Shown here one piece after another: positions 17,095-26,469 of a stretch of DNA of 64,000 bases. The notes below the pieces were generated by a model that saw only the letters and a program-made list of their open reading frames with translations, was not told the DNA's origin and did no database searches. Each line of letters begins with the position of its first letter. Positions within the stretch are counted from its first letter, which is position 1. Both the position numbers and the translations under genes were made by a program. Source of the DNA: Chloroflexota bacterium (GTDB lineage: Bacteria > Chloroflexota > UBA11872 > VXOZ01); NCBI GenBank assembly GCA_028874195.1, contig JAPPLM010000056.1, positions 28,892-92,891 of the forward strand, written 5' to 3'.

Positions 17095-17856
17095 ATGGCC
17101 TACAAATCTGCAATCGAATGGACCGACGCAACCTGGAACCCCGTTACCGGCTGCACCAAAGTCTCGCGAGGCTGCGATAACTGCTACGCTGAGCGCATCG
17201 CCGAACGGTTTCGTGGGACCCCCGGACACTCCTATGAAAGAGGGTTCGATCTTACGCTCCGCCCGGAGCGGCTAGACCAACCCCTTTCGTGGAAACGGCC
17301 GCGAATGATCTTTGTGAATTCGATGAGCGACCTGTTCCACAAAGATATTCCAACGCAATTCATCGATAGCATATTCGACATCATGGAGACGGCTGATTGG
17401 CATGTCTTCCAGATACTCACCAAGCGCAGTTCCCTCATGAGGGATTACTTGCGGCGGCGATATGGATCTACTCTTGCGCCGCGGCATATCTGGTGCGGCG
17501 TTTCCGTTGAAGACAGCAGAGCGACCGCAAGGATACAGCACCTAAGAGACGCGCCAATCTCGATTCGGTTCCTCTCAGTAGAACCACTTCTGGGACCTCT
17601 AGGAGAGATAGATCTTACAGGCATCTCTTGGGTCATCGTCGGTGGGGAAAGCGGCCCGAATGCCCGACCCATGAAGCCGGAGTGGGTGCTTGAAGTCCGA
17701 AATCTCTGCAAGCAAGAAAAGGTTCCCTTCTTCTTTAAGCAGTGGGGCGGCCAGACGCCGAAATCGGGTGGACGACTGCTTGAGGGCGTTGAACATAATG
17801 CCACCCCAACGTATCTGAGGGAGGAGAACATGGATGTCCTTCCAGTGGCACGTTAA
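17095..17856 (+). CDS. DUF5131 (phage Gp37/Gp68) family protein with radical-SAM-like three-Cys motif
   Basis: 253 residues from ATG 17095 (MAYKSAIEWTDATWNP), with AAAGAGG upstream; the frame is open from 17023 but lacks family sequence there. The hallmark is Cys20, Cys27 and Cys30 in TGCTKVSRGCDNCYAE, a C-x6-C-x2-C cluster reminiscent of radical SAM proteins. Later motifs include IFVNSMSDLFH, WHVFQILTKR, HIWCGVSVED, FLSVEPLLGPL and WVIVGGESGPNARPM. It overlaps the next gene, tcmP, by 23 bases; these two families are regularly adjacent. The biochemical reaction is unknown. Its GC content is below that of the metabolic genes, and together with the tRNA neighbour this suggests a mobile island. 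Confidence 0.9.
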   Translation: MAYKSAIEWTDATWNPVTGCTKVSRGCDNCYAERIAERFRGTPGHSYERGFDLTLRPERLDQPLSWKRPRMIFVNSMSDLFHKDIPTQFIDSIFDIMETADWHVFQILTKRSSLMRDYLRRRYGSTLAPRHIWCGVSVEDSRATARIQHLRDAPISIRFLSVEPLLGPLGEIDLTGISWVIVGGESGPNARPMKPEWVLEVRNLCKQEKVPFFFKQWGGQTPKSGGRLLEGVEHNATPTYLREENMDVLPVAR

Positions 17857-19099
17857 CGATCCACCTCCCACTATTGAGGAGCATAGCAGGGCTAAGCTCA
17901 CGGTCCTACGCGATTATCTTCGCAAATACTTCAACAGACTGGGCTCTATACCCGCTCGCGATGAATTCAGGCTCGATCTTGTTGATGGCTTCGCCGGAGG
18001 CGGCACATTCCAAGATGGTGACAGTATTGTACCCGGTACGCCTCTGATCATGCTGGAGGAATTTGATGATGCACAAAAGAGACTGAACCAAGGACGCAAT
18101 AAGCCCCTCCATTTCAATTGCAAATTCCACTTTGTTGATGTACAACCGGACCACACTGAGCACCTTAGGAAGGTACTAGCTGAGCGCGGGTACCTTGGTG
18201 ATGACTACAAGATCGACACCCACGACAGAAGATTCGAGGATGTAGCCGACGACATCATTGCAGACATCCGTAGTCGGCAACCTCGAGCGGGACGTGCGAT
18301 TTTCCTCTTGGACCAATGCGGTTTCTCACGAGTATCGTTGGATCTGGTTGCCCGAATTCTTAGTATGCTGCCTGGGGCAGAAGTTATTCTGACATTCGCG
18401 GCAGACGTATTAATCAACTTCTTAAATGAGAGGCCGCAGTTTATTCAGGCGGTTGCTCGGCTTGACTTGACGGAATCGCAAATTCACGAAATGATCCAAC
18501 TCAGGAACGGTGACGGGGGAAAGGCACTTGTCCAAAGAGTACTACGGAACCACATTCGCAACATAACAGGTGCAACCTACGACACACCCTTTTATCTTGA
18601 ACCCCAGAAGTCACGCCGCGAACTCTGGTTTCTTCACCTCTCTCGGCATCCAACAGCGCGTGACGTGATGATCCAGTGTCACTGGGACAATTCCAATACA
18701 TTCAAGCACTACGGCCCAGGTGGCTTGGACATGCTTGGATGGGACGCATTGAAAACCGGGAATATCCCACTATTTAATTTCAAAAGACTTGACGAAGAGC
18801 AGATGGTGGAGCAACTTCTCGATTCAATGCCTTTAGAGCTAGACGCTCTAGCGGGAGACAACCCGATTACTGTAAACGCGGTGCGTCACATACTTGCCAA
18901 CAGGAGTGCGGCGAGGTTTTCAGATCTTGACAGAGTAATTCTCAGGCTTGCTCAGGAGAGGGAGTTCGATATTCTTACCCCCGAGCTCAAGGAGCGATCA
19001 CGCAACTTACAACGACTCAACCCAACTGATCTGATTGCTGTGCCCACCACGCGACAGTTTTCTATTCTTTCACGCCGACGGCAGGAGACAGAGTCTTAA
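17834..19099 (+). CDS. tcmP: Three-Cys-motif partner protein TcmP
   Basis: 421 residues from ATG 17834. The N-terminus has EEHSRAKLTVLRDYLRKYFN, then LDLVDGFAGGGTFQDG (about 48-62), which looks like a Rossmann SAM-binding loop (DxFAGxG), and HFVDVQPDHTEHLRKVL with an acidic residue at the second strand. IFLLDQCGFSRVSLDLVARIL follows. This is the layout of the TcmP family, always found beside DUF5131. A methyltransferase-like role on nucleic acid or on the partner's product is plausible but unproven. The gene converges with the fused restriction/methylation gene, two bases apart. Confidence 0.88.
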   Translation: MSFQWHVNDPPPTIEEHSRAKLTVLRDYLRKYFNRLGSIPARDEFRLDLVDGFAGGGTFQDGDSIVPGTPLIMLEEFDDAQKRLNQGRNKPLHFNCKFHFVDVQPDHTEHLRKVLAERGYLGDDYKIDTHDRRFEDVADDIIADIRSRQPRAGRAIFLLDQCGFSRVSLDLVARILSMLPGAEVILTFAADVLINFLNERPQFIQAVARLDLTESQIHEMIQLRNGDGGKALVQRVLRNHIRNITGATYDTPFYLEPQKSRRELWFLHLSRHPTARDVMIQCHWDNSNTFKHYGPGGLDMLGWDALKTGNIPLFNFKRLDEEQMVEQLLDSMPLELDALAGDNPITVNAVRHILANRSAARFSDLDRVILRLAQEREFDILTPELKERSRNLQRLNPTDLIAVPTTRQFSILSRRRQETES

Positions 19100-19101
19100 G
19101 T

Positions 19102-22100
19102 TCAAGCTGTCAGCAATAGCATAGCCCCGATGCGTCTGGCGGTGTCGGTGAAGTGTTGCACTTCATCGGGCTTGAGGGAGCGGCCGAGAACGGGGAGTTC
19201 GCGGTAGGAGAGCCATTTTTTGAGGACTTGGTAGCCGCCGAGCTTGTAGTGCCAGACGTGGGCGGGGACGTTGCGCCAGTAGGCGCGGTCGTTGAGGTAG
19301 ATGTCGTAGGTGGTTGCGCCGAGCATGGCGATGGTGTCGCCGAGGGCCTCGCGTTCGGCGGGAGTGTAGGCGCGCTCGATCGCCTTGCCCTGGCCGGGCA
19401 TGACGGCTTCGCCGCTGCCAAAGTGACCCCAGCCGGCGGTGAGGGCAAAGTCGTCAGCGGTCATGTTGCGGTCGTCGGTGGTGGCGGGCACGGCGATGGC
19501 GGCGATTTCGGGTCGCAAGGTTCCCGTGGTGACGCCGGGGACGGGGATGTCGGAGTCGAGGAGGTGGGCCAGTGTGCGGCCGCGGGCGGCAGAGGCGGCC
19601 AAGGCCTGCGCCGCGTCGGAGGCCGGATGGATTCCCGTTTTCACGGGAATGACGGACTCATCCGCGCTGGCGAGTTCGGGCCAGCCGGGCAGCGGGATGC
19701 GCGGCCACTCCATGCGCAGGGCGCCGGCGTTGGCCGCGCGGTAGGCGGGATCGTGGAGCACGTCGAGCGCGTGGTAGAAGAGGTCTTCCACGCCCAGGCC
19801 GAGACGGTCGAGGTAGCGCTGCGCGGCAGGCGAGAGGTTGGGAATACGCTTGACTGTTGATGCGTCGGCTCCGAGGCCGATATCCCGGGTCCAGGCAGGA
19901 AAGAAACTGGATAATCCGTTGCCAAAGTTGTCCGCAAGATTGTAGGTTAGTGTTCCCCGTGAAAATCCTTCCCGGGCTTCTCTTTCTCGCGCTTCGAGCC
20001 AAACGTTCCCCTTGAATACATGCGGCTTATATTTTTCGCGTTTCTCGTCAAGCAGTTTTGTTTCCGATTCCCAATAGAGCCAGCGGGTGTCGAAAGGCCT
20101 GTATGTATAACGCATGAAACCGCTTTCAATCGGCCCTCCACGATCAAGCAGCGCGCTGCGCACGGCGCGGGCGTTGTACCGCGCCGTACTTTGCATCACG
20201 CCCGGATAGCGCCGCGCAATCTCCTCATGGCTTAGTTCCGCAGCGAAGTAGTCTGCGACCCGCGCCTGGAGCCGGTCGAGATCCATGTCAACCAGAAACG
20301 AGTCGCGGCTGGTCTTGACTCCCGGATACGAGGTCGGGAAGAGATCAGGCAGCGCGGGCCAGCCGAACCAGTCCTCGCTGACTGCTATCGGCTTGAACGG
20401 CAATCCAAGCCGTATATCGGGTTCGAGCTTCGCATACCCCGAATCCATTGTGGGAGCATCCAGGCTATCCAGCAGCGCTTGCCGTCTCTCATCTGCCCGC
20501 GCTTGGTCAAAGCCGCGGTACAGGACGTGTTTGCCTTCAGTTGAACTGGCAGACGTTTTCGATAATAGCGTGATACTTGTGCCTATCCTTATGCCGGGTG
20601 ACTTTCCGCTAATCGAAAAAACCGTTTCACTTGTCCGTCCGTCGGGCGCATATTCCGAAATGATACGGTCGCCGTGCAGGTTATCGATGCGGATGATGTC
20701 AAACGCCTCCAGGTAGCGTTCCCGCATACCGGTGAACGAGAGCCCGTCGAGCCAGGAATAGTTGGAGATGAAGCAGACGACGCCTTGGCCGGTTTTCTCG
20801 GCGATGCGGCGTTCGGCCATGCGGAAGAAGCGGACGTAGAGGTCGTTCAGCCCCTGTCCTTCCGGGCGGCGCACGCGCTTGGTGGCGCGGTAGGCCTCCG
20901 AGAGCTCCCGTTCCTCGTCCACGGCCATACCGGCGAAGCCGTTGTAAGGCGGATTGCCGAGCACCACCAGGATGGGCTTCTCTTGTTTGACCGAGTTCGC
21001 CCGCTCGCGCTCCTCTTCTAGCTCGGGGAACGGCAACGCCTTCCATCCTGACGGCTCCCAGCCGGTGAGGGCGTTGGTGAGGAAGATACCGGCGCGCTCG
21101 TCGCCGTCTTCCGCTAAAGGCGCGTCAAGGGCCTGCATAGTGAGGCCGACCTGAAGGTGCGCCACGACGAACGGGGCGGGCATGATCTCGAAGCCGAAGA
21201 CCCTCTGCGTGGCGGCCTGCTTTACCTGTGCGCCGGTGAGCGCGCCCACGCGGCTTTGAAGATTCTCCGCGATGCGCCGCAGCGTCTCGGCCAGGTACGC
21301 GCCGGTGCCGCAGCAGGGATCGAGCACGTAGACGTTCTCCGCCGCCAGTCCGTCGGCAATGCCGAGATCGTCTTTGAGCGCCTTGTCCACCCGCGCCACC
21401 ATGTAGCGCACCACCTCCACAGGGGTGTACCACACGCCCAGTTGCTTGCGCAGGGCGGGATCGAAGGCTTCCAGGAACGGCTCGTAGAAGTACGGCACCG
21501 CTTCGCCTTCGCTGAAACGCTTGAAGAAGGCTTCCCGATCCACGCGATCAAGCGCGGCGGCGGTCCAGTTAAGCACCTCGACCAACCCCAGCGATTGCAG
21601 GCGGGCGGGGTCGGAGAGTTGCTGAAAGAGCGCCCGCAATACCGGCGCGCGCAAGTGCCAAACGGCAGTGCGCCATTCGAATGCGCCGGCAGGCGGCGGG
21701 ACTGCCCGCGACCACAACACCCAGGCGGAAAAGACGCCGTAGAAGAGCGTTTGCACCAGCGTTGACCGGAAAAAGGCGGCACCCCTCTCGCCCTCAAATC
21801 GGACACCGAGCGCTTCTTCAAGCGCCTCGCGCACCGCTGTCAGGGACGGCGTGTCGCCCGCCGCCTCAACCCGTGCCAAGCCGTCGCGGGCGTAGGAGGC
21901 CAGCAGCCACGCCAGGTCGCGCGGCTCAGCCAGCACCGCACGGTGCGAGAGCGCGCGGCAAAGATACTCGCCCAGTCCCGCGCCAACCTCGCGGGCAAAG
22001 GCGCGGGGCGTGTGCAAGCGCTCATCGAATTCGTCCGCGCTCTCTGCCAGCCGGAAGGTCTCAAGCGTAGCCGGCCGACCTTGCGCATCCTCACCGAGCA

Positions 22101-22500
22101 AAACGAAATCACGGCAGTTCGTCACCAGCACGAGCCGGTAACGCTCCCAATACCGGCTTACTTGGTCGCTTGCGGCGGTCACCCATGCATCGTCTCCGAG
22201 CGGCTTGACCTCCACCACGCCTCGCTCCGGCAAATCTCCGCTCGATTTCTTGCCCGCTTTCGAGGACGAGCCAGAAGACTTACGTTTCAAATAGAGGCCA
22301 AAATCGGGATGTCCCGCGCCTTGGTCAGCCATGTCGCTAACACAGTGAACCTTGGACTTGAGGGTGTCACCAATGGCGTTCAATAGGATAGATAGCGGCG
22401 GGTAGAGCGAGCGTTCGTCAGTCGCTCCGCCGGACGCGCGTATCCGTCGCACGTCGATAAAGTAGTTTTCAACTGCGGTTATTAGTTTCTTCGAATTCAT
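19102..22500 (-). CDS. Type ISP/IIG-like fused restriction endonuclease-DNA methyltransferase
   Basis: 1132 residues. The N-terminal part has GHPDFGLYL then RGVVEVKPL (about residues 62-100), matching a PD-(D/E)xK nuclease core. A helical linker leads to an adenine methyltransferase: SAM motif LDPCCGTGAYLAETL (about 393-407), FGFEIMPAPFVVAHLQ and catalytic NPPYNGF (about 520). A long C-terminal target-recognition region follows, with MRYTYRPFDTRWLYWE and WGHFGSGEAV. Such enzymes both methylate and cut DNA. No helicase motifs are seen, so it is closer to the helicase-less single-chain group. A family B repeat is translated in frame near residue 950 (ESVIPVKTGIHPASD). Start ATG 22500; no strong RBS is evident. 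Confidence 0.88.
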   Translation of the reverse strand: MNSKKLITAVENYFIDVRRIRASGGATDERSLYPPLSILLNAIGDTLKSKVHCVSDMADQGAGHPDFGLYLKRKSSGSSSKAGKKSSGDLPERGVVEVKPLGDDAWVTAASDQVSRYWERYRLVLVTNCRDFVLLGEDAQGRPATLETFRLAESADEFDERLHTPRAFAREVGAGLGEYLCRALSHRAVLAEPRDLAWLLASYARDGLARVEAAGDTPSLTAVREALEEALGVRFEGERGAAFFRSTLVQTLFYGVFSAWVLWSRAVPPPAGAFEWRTAVWHLRAPVLRALFQQLSDPARLQSLGLVEVLNWTAAALDRVDREAFFKRFSEGEAVPYFYEPFLEAFDPALRKQLGVWYTPVEVVRYMVARVDKALKDDLGIADGLAAENVYVLDPCCGTGAYLAETLRRIAENLQSRVGALTGAQVKQAATQRVFGFEIMPAPFVVAHLQVGLTMQALDAPLAEDGDERAGIFLTNALTGWEPSGWKALPFPELEEERERANSVKQEKPILVVLGNPPYNGFAGMAVDEERELSEAYRATKRVRRPEGQGLNDLYVRFFRMAERRIAEKTGQGVVCFISNYSWLDGLSFTGMRERYLEAFDIIRIDNLHGDRIISEYAPDGRTSETVFSISGKSPGIRIGTSITLLSKTSASSTEGKHVLYRGFDQARADERRQALLDSLDAPTMDSGYAKLEPDIRLGLPFKPIAVSEDWFGWPALPDLFPTSYPGVKTSRDSFLVDMDLDRLQARVADYFAAELSHEEIARRYPGVMQSTARYNARAVRSALLDRGGPIESGFMRYTYRPFDTRWLYWESETKLLDEKREKYKPHVFKGNVWLEAREREAREGFSRGTLTYNLADNFGNGLSSFFPAWTRDIGLGADASTVKRIPNLSPAAQRYLDRLGLGVEDLFYHALDVLHDPAYRAANAGALRMEWPRIPLPGWPELASADESVIPVKTGIHPASDAAQALAASAARGRTLAHLLDSDIPVPGVTTGTLRPEIAAIAVPATTDDRNMTADDFALTAGWGHFGSGEAVMPGQGKAIERAYTPAEREALGDTIAMLGATTYDIYLNDRAYWRNVPAHVWHYKLGGYQVLKKWLSYRELPVLGRSLKPDEVQHFTDTARRIGAMLLLTA
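19627..19656. repeat. Family B repeat inside a coding region
   Basis: ATTCCCGT/ACGGGAAT hairpin with flanks GGATGG and GACGGA, identical in layout to the intergenic copies. On the minus strand it is read in frame in the restriction enzyme as SVIPVKTGIHP. Confidence 0.85.
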
Positions 22501-22876
22501 GTACGTCGTCTAGACATATTTGAGAATTTCATCCTCATGCCTCATCACTTAGCTGCGATTCAGAGGGAGTCCCATACCCGCTGACCATGCTATCAGGCTA
22601 TGGATATATTGTCGTCTCGTGATTGCCAGAGATGCCGATAGAAGCCCCATTAGCAAATGCGAAGTCTGCCGAGACAGAATACTTGACGAGGGCATTTCAG
22701 CGTGTACACTATGGACTCAAATCGTGTAACTGCAGCAGCTTCTTGCACAGGGGGTTTTCCCGCGCGCTAGAACGGGTGGAGCGACCTTAAGAAATAGAGA
22801 AAAGTGTTTGGATTCGTGCGGTTCAGTTCAGCGAGAAGTGCTGCAAGAGGGATAGTTTTGCAAGGGAGGAAACACG
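22501..22876. other. Intergenic region, promoter of peptide transporter operon
   Basis: 376 bases between divergent genes. It is AT-richer near 22500-22700, with GTGTACAC near 22701 as a small palindrome. It probably carries both promoters; no other element is recognised. AGGGAGGA at 22863-22870 is the RBS of the downstream gene. Confidence 0.55.
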
Positions 22877-24856
22877 GTGTTTAGATCATTGTGGATGAGA
22901 GCGGCCGTTTTCTTGGCCGCCATCTTTGTTGCGCTTGCGCTCGCGTCGTGCGCGCAGGAAGCGCCGGCCGCGCCGGAGGCCATGCCGGAGAAGGAAGCGG
23001 TTGAAGCCCCGGCGGAGATGGGCCCCAAGGTCTATCGCATGGGCATCTTCGAAGAGCCCATTTCACGCAATTTCTGGAACTACTACGGCGGCCCCGGCGG
23101 CTCGGTGTGGACGCAATACGTCCTGAGCGGTTGGGCCGGCGCGCTCTATGGCTACTCGGACCAGAACTTCGAGTGGGTCCCGAGCCTGGCGGCGGACTTC
23201 CCGACGGACCTCGCGAAAGAGACCGTGGACGGCACTGAGTACTGGACCACCGAGGTGCCAATCAGACAGGGCATCATGTGGAGCGACGGCGAGGAGCTTA
23301 ACGCGGACGACATCATCTTCACGGCGCACACCGTGCTCGAGATGGGCATCAGCGGTAACTTCGGTGCCGTGGTCGACCCCGCCTTCCTCGACCGCATTGA
23401 GGCCATGGACAGCCATCGCATCAAGATCTTCTTCAAGGCGGCCGACGCCGAGGGCAATCCCCAGACGCCCGGCCTGAGCATCTGGCAATTCGGCCTGGCC
23501 TTCATGCCGATTCTGCCGGAGCACTACTGGGCTCCCGTGGTGGCAGAGGCCAAGAAGGCCGGCGAACCGGAGGCACAAATCGAGGCGCTCATGGCGCACG
23601 TGCCTGAGAACGATCCTACCCTGGGCGGCTTCACGTTCGGCAAGTGGGAACCGGGCGCCTTCTTCGAGAACAGCCGGGCCGACAACTACTACGCCACCGG
23701 CTCCGTCATCACGCGGTATGCCAGCGGCGTATTGCAGGAAGTCAACGAGCGGCTGGGCTACACCGCCACGTACTTCGGCGAGGCCGGTGGTGACAAGGAA
23801 TTGGAGTACACGGTTGGCCCCCACGTGGATTCCGCTCTCTTCAGCATCTATGGCAACCAGGATGCCGCTATCCTGGCGCTGACCAAAGGCGACATCGACT
23901 ACGTCTTCAATCCCCTTGGTCTGGAGAAGGGCTTCCGCGAGCGCATTCAAGCGGCGGGCGACCTGGAAATCGTCTCCAATCTGGACAACGGCATGTTCTA
24001 CCTGGGCTTCAACGTGCGTAAGGAGCCCATGAGCATCCGCGAGTTCCGGCAAGCGGTGGCGATCATGATCGACAAGGAGTTTGTCACCCAGACCGTGCTG
24101 CAGGGCGCGGCCATCCCTGCCTATTCCATGGTGCCGTCCGGTAACGCGGCCTGGTTCAACGCCGATACGGCCAAACTCGGCCAGGGCCTGAGCAGAGGCG
24201 AGCGGCTCACGCAAGCCGTTGAATTGCTCAAGAGCGCCGGCTTTACCTATGAAGAAGAGCCGGAAATCAGCGAGGACGGCAACTTCGTGGCCAAGGCGGG
24301 CAAGGGTCTCAAAATGCCCGACGGCTCGGACGTGCCGGCCCTAACGATCATCGCGCCCAGCGCGGGCTACGATCCGCTGCGCGCCACGTTCGCCATCTGG
24401 ATCGAGCGCTGGTTGAATGACGTCGGCATTCCGGTGCGCGCCAACCTGACCGGCTTCAACGTCATTGTGGGCGTGCTGTTCAGCGAGACCGTGCAAGAAG
24501 ACCTTGACATGTGGATCCTGGGCTGGAGCCTGAGCCTCTTCCCGGACTACTTGGAGACCTTCTTCAACGGCCGCCGCGCGCCGGAGAATGACGGCGGCTA
24601 CAACTGGGGCGGCTACGCCAACCCGGATTACGACACCATCTCCTTCGACCTGCTCTCTGAGACTACCATCGAAGGGGCGCGTGAAAAGGTATTCCAGTTA
24701 CAGGAATTCCTTGCCGAAGACCTGCCCTATGTGACGCTGTTCACCATTCCAAAGTTGGATTCCTACCGGCCATCCAGTGTCGACTTCCCGTACACTGAGG
24801 TCCTGGGCGGCTTGGAAGGTGTGAGCGGCATGCAGACGGCGGTGCAGGTCAAGTAA
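22877..24856 (+). CDS. Family 5 ABC transporter substrate-binding lipoprotein (peptide type)
   Basis: 659 residues from GTG 22877 with a strong AGGGAGGA. An N-terminal lipoprotein signal ends ALALASC (Cys at about residue 25), followed by an Ala/Pro/Glu-rich linker. The mature part has family 5 marks: YSDQNFEWVPSLAADFP, RQGIMWSDGEELNADDIIFTAHTV, a Lys-rich FKAADAEGNPQTP loop, YLGFNVRKEPMSIREFRQAVAIMIDK and WILGWSLSLFPDYLETFF. It binds oligopeptides or similar ligands outside the membrane and delivers them to the permease encoded downstream. It is larger than DppA (about 535 residues), suggesting a bulky ligand. Confidence 0.92.
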   Translation: MFRSLWMRAAVFLAAIFVALALASCAQEAPAAPEAMPEKEAVEAPAEMGPKVYRMGIFEEPISRNFWNYYGGPGGSVWTQYVLSGWAGALYGYSDQNFEWVPSLAADFPTDLAKETVDGTEYWTTEVPIRQGIMWSDGEELNADDIIFTAHTVLEMGISGNFGAVVDPAFLDRIEAMDSHRIKIFFKAADAEGNPQTPGLSIWQFGLAFMPILPEHYWAPVVAEAKKAGEPEAQIEALMAHVPENDPTLGGFTFGKWEPGAFFENSRADNYYATGSVITRYASGVLQEVNERLGYTATYFGEAGGDKELEYTVGPHVDSALFSIYGNQDAAILALTKGDIDYVFNPLGLEKGFRERIQAAGDLEIVSNLDNGMFYLGFNVRKEPMSIREFRQAVAIMIDKEFVTQTVLQGAAIPAYSMVPSGNAAWFNADTAKLGQGLSRGERLTQAVELLKSAGFTYEEEPEISEDGNFVAKAGKGLKMPDGSDVPALTIIAPSAGYDPLRATFAIWIERWLNDVGIPVRANLTGFNVIVGVLFSETVQEDLDMWILGWSLSLFPDYLETFFNGRRAPENDGGYNWGGYANPDYDTISFDLLSETTIEGAREKVFQLQEFLAEDLPYVTLFTIPKLDSYRPSSVDFPYTEVLGGLEGVSGMQTAVQVK

Positions 24857-25320
24857 CAGCCCACGGTCGTTACGCCGAAATCGATGCCTGCTGGCGTTGG
24901 TTTCATCAAGGATTGGCCGTAGCTGCGCGCACTACGAGACGCAGCAGTAGGGGCACGATATATCGTGCCCCTACTCTTGTCTATGGCTCGCACCCGCACC
25001 CTGGGAAGTGCCGGCATCGAGCGCACCGAAGGCGTTGCACAGCCCGTGCCAGCGGACGCGAAGGCTCCCTCTTCCTGGATTGGGTCGGTGTGAGCGGGTG
25101 TCCGCACCGTACCGCCTAGCTTGCGTGGCTCGTCAGAGCCGCACAAGGGCTACCCAAGTGCATATCGTGACCGCACACCAACGCCGGATCTGCGGTCTCG
25201 CGCGCGGCTTCAACACAAGTTTCTGCCTTTCCTCGCTTTGCCAATGGTCGGTTTGACTGCATGACCGCGAGCGTGAATAATGAGGCGCAATGGCCTGTTG
25301 GAAAAGGGTGGTGACGGCGG
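24857..25320. other. Gap between binding protein and permease genes, with palindrome
   Basis: 464 bases interrupt the otherwise tight transporter operon. It contains the 28-base palindrome at 24947-24974. The rest shows no gene; an mRNA-stabilising or attenuating function between the binding protein and the membrane components is possible. Confidence 0.55.
24947..24974. repeat. Perfect 28-base palindrome, family C
   Basis: GTAGGGGCACGATA followed by its exact reverse complement. Identical copies lie at 48015-48042 and 51934-51961, all between genes; a partial GGCACGATACATCGT follows the gene ending at 53530. Confidence 0.92.
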
Positions 25321-26469
25321 ATGGCTCGCTATCTCATTAGCAGAACGCTGCAGATTCTGCTGACGCTATTCGCGTTCATTTGCATTGTCTACTTCATCGT
25401 CAATGCGCAGCCGGGCGACATCAGCAACGTATATGCGATGAATCCCGAATTGCCGCCGGACGCCCGGGAGCGGCTGCAAAGCCAGTTTGGGCTCAACGAG
25501 CCGCTCTGGAAGCAATTCCTCGTATACGTGAGAAACGTCTTTACCGGCAGTTTCGGCGTATCGTTCAGCTTCTATCCCCGCACCGTCGCCGACGTCATTG
25601 CCGAGCGCCTGCCGCGCACCGTTGCGCTCTTCTTTACCGCCACGGTGTTTTCGTTCTACCTGGGATTCCTCTTGGGCAAGATCATTGCCTGGAAGCGCGG
25701 CGGCTGGACCGAGTACGCAACCACCATTGGCGGCGTGACGCTCTACACGGTCTTCACGCCTTGGTTCGCCCTCATGATGATCTGGCTCTTCGCCTTCAAG
25801 GCGGGGTGGTTTCCCATTGGCAAGTTTCTTGACCCCGTTCTCTGGCGAGATGCCCCGATTGAGGCGAACACGCTTTTCGGCCGCATGATGCTCACAGCGC
25901 TGGCACTTTCCATTATCGTATTCGTCGTCTTTGTCATTACCACGCGGCTCCGTATCGGGGGGGCGCGGCTCATCCAACTTGGCAGCATTGTCGTGAGCAT
26001 AGGGATAATGCTCGGAGCCTGGCGGCTGACCGGTCACGGCCATCTCGCCTGGGACATCGTCAAGCACATGGTCTTGCCGGTATTCACGCTTACCCTTATC
26101 AGCTTTGCCGGCACCATGCTGCTCACGCGCAACAGCATGCTGGAGACCATGCGCGAGGACTTCGTGCTGGCGGCCCGGGCCAAGGGCCTGCCGGAAAAGG
26201 CCGTCCGCGATAAACACGTGGCGCGCAACGCGCTGCTGCCGGTGGTGACCAGCCTCGTCTTCAGCTTGGCGTTTGCCGTGGACGGCGGCGTCATCATCGA
26301 GTCGGTCTTCTCGTGGCCCGGCATGGGGCAAACGCTGGTGTCGGCGGCAGTAGCTGAAGACTTGCCCTTAGCTGTCGGCGCGTTCGTATTTGTAGGCATC
26401 TTCGTCCTGCTGGCCCACCTGGCGGTGGACGTGATCTACGTCTTTTTGGACCCAAGGATTAGGTACTAG
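25321..26469 (+). CDS. ABC transporter permease, OppB/DppB type
   Basis: 382-residue inner membrane protein. It has the OppB N-terminus (MARYLISRTLQILLTLFAFICIVYFIV), the periplasmic-side QPGDISNVY and RLQSQFGLNEPLWKQFL segment, and the cytoplasmic EAA loop EDFVLAARAKGLPEKAVRDKHVARNALLP that docks on the ATPases. It is some 50 residues longer than usual because of two extra hydrophobic stretches around residues 190-245. It overlaps the next gene by one base and forms half of the transmembrane channel. Confidence 0.92.
   Translation: MARYLISRTLQILLTLFAFICIVYFIVNAQPGDISNVYAMNPELPPDARERLQSQFGLNEPLWKQFLVYVRNVFTGSFGVSFSFYPRTVADVIAERLPRTVALFFTATVFSFYLGFLLGKIIAWKRGGWTEYATTIGGVTLYTVFTPWFALMMIWLFAFKAGWFPIGKFLDPVLWRDAPIEANTLFGRMMLTALALSIIVFVVFVITTRLRIGGARLIQLGSIVVSIGIMLGAWRLTGHGHLAWDIVKHMVLPVFTLTLISFAGTMLLTRNSMLETMREDFVLAARAKGLPEKAVRDKHVARNALLPVVTSLVFSLAFAVDGGVIIESVFSWPGMGQTLVSAAVAEDLPLAVGAFVFVGIFVLLAHLAVDVIYVFLDPRIRY

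Noticed and set aside
16846..22876. Attachment-site duplication flanking the tRNA island
   Set aside because: I looked for a copy of the tRNA 3' end (GTTCGAGTCTCACC) downstream of the restriction gene and saw none, and there is no integrase gene.
23063..24214. 383-codon frame opposite the binding protein
   Set aside because: Antisense shadow of the family 5 binding-protein gene.
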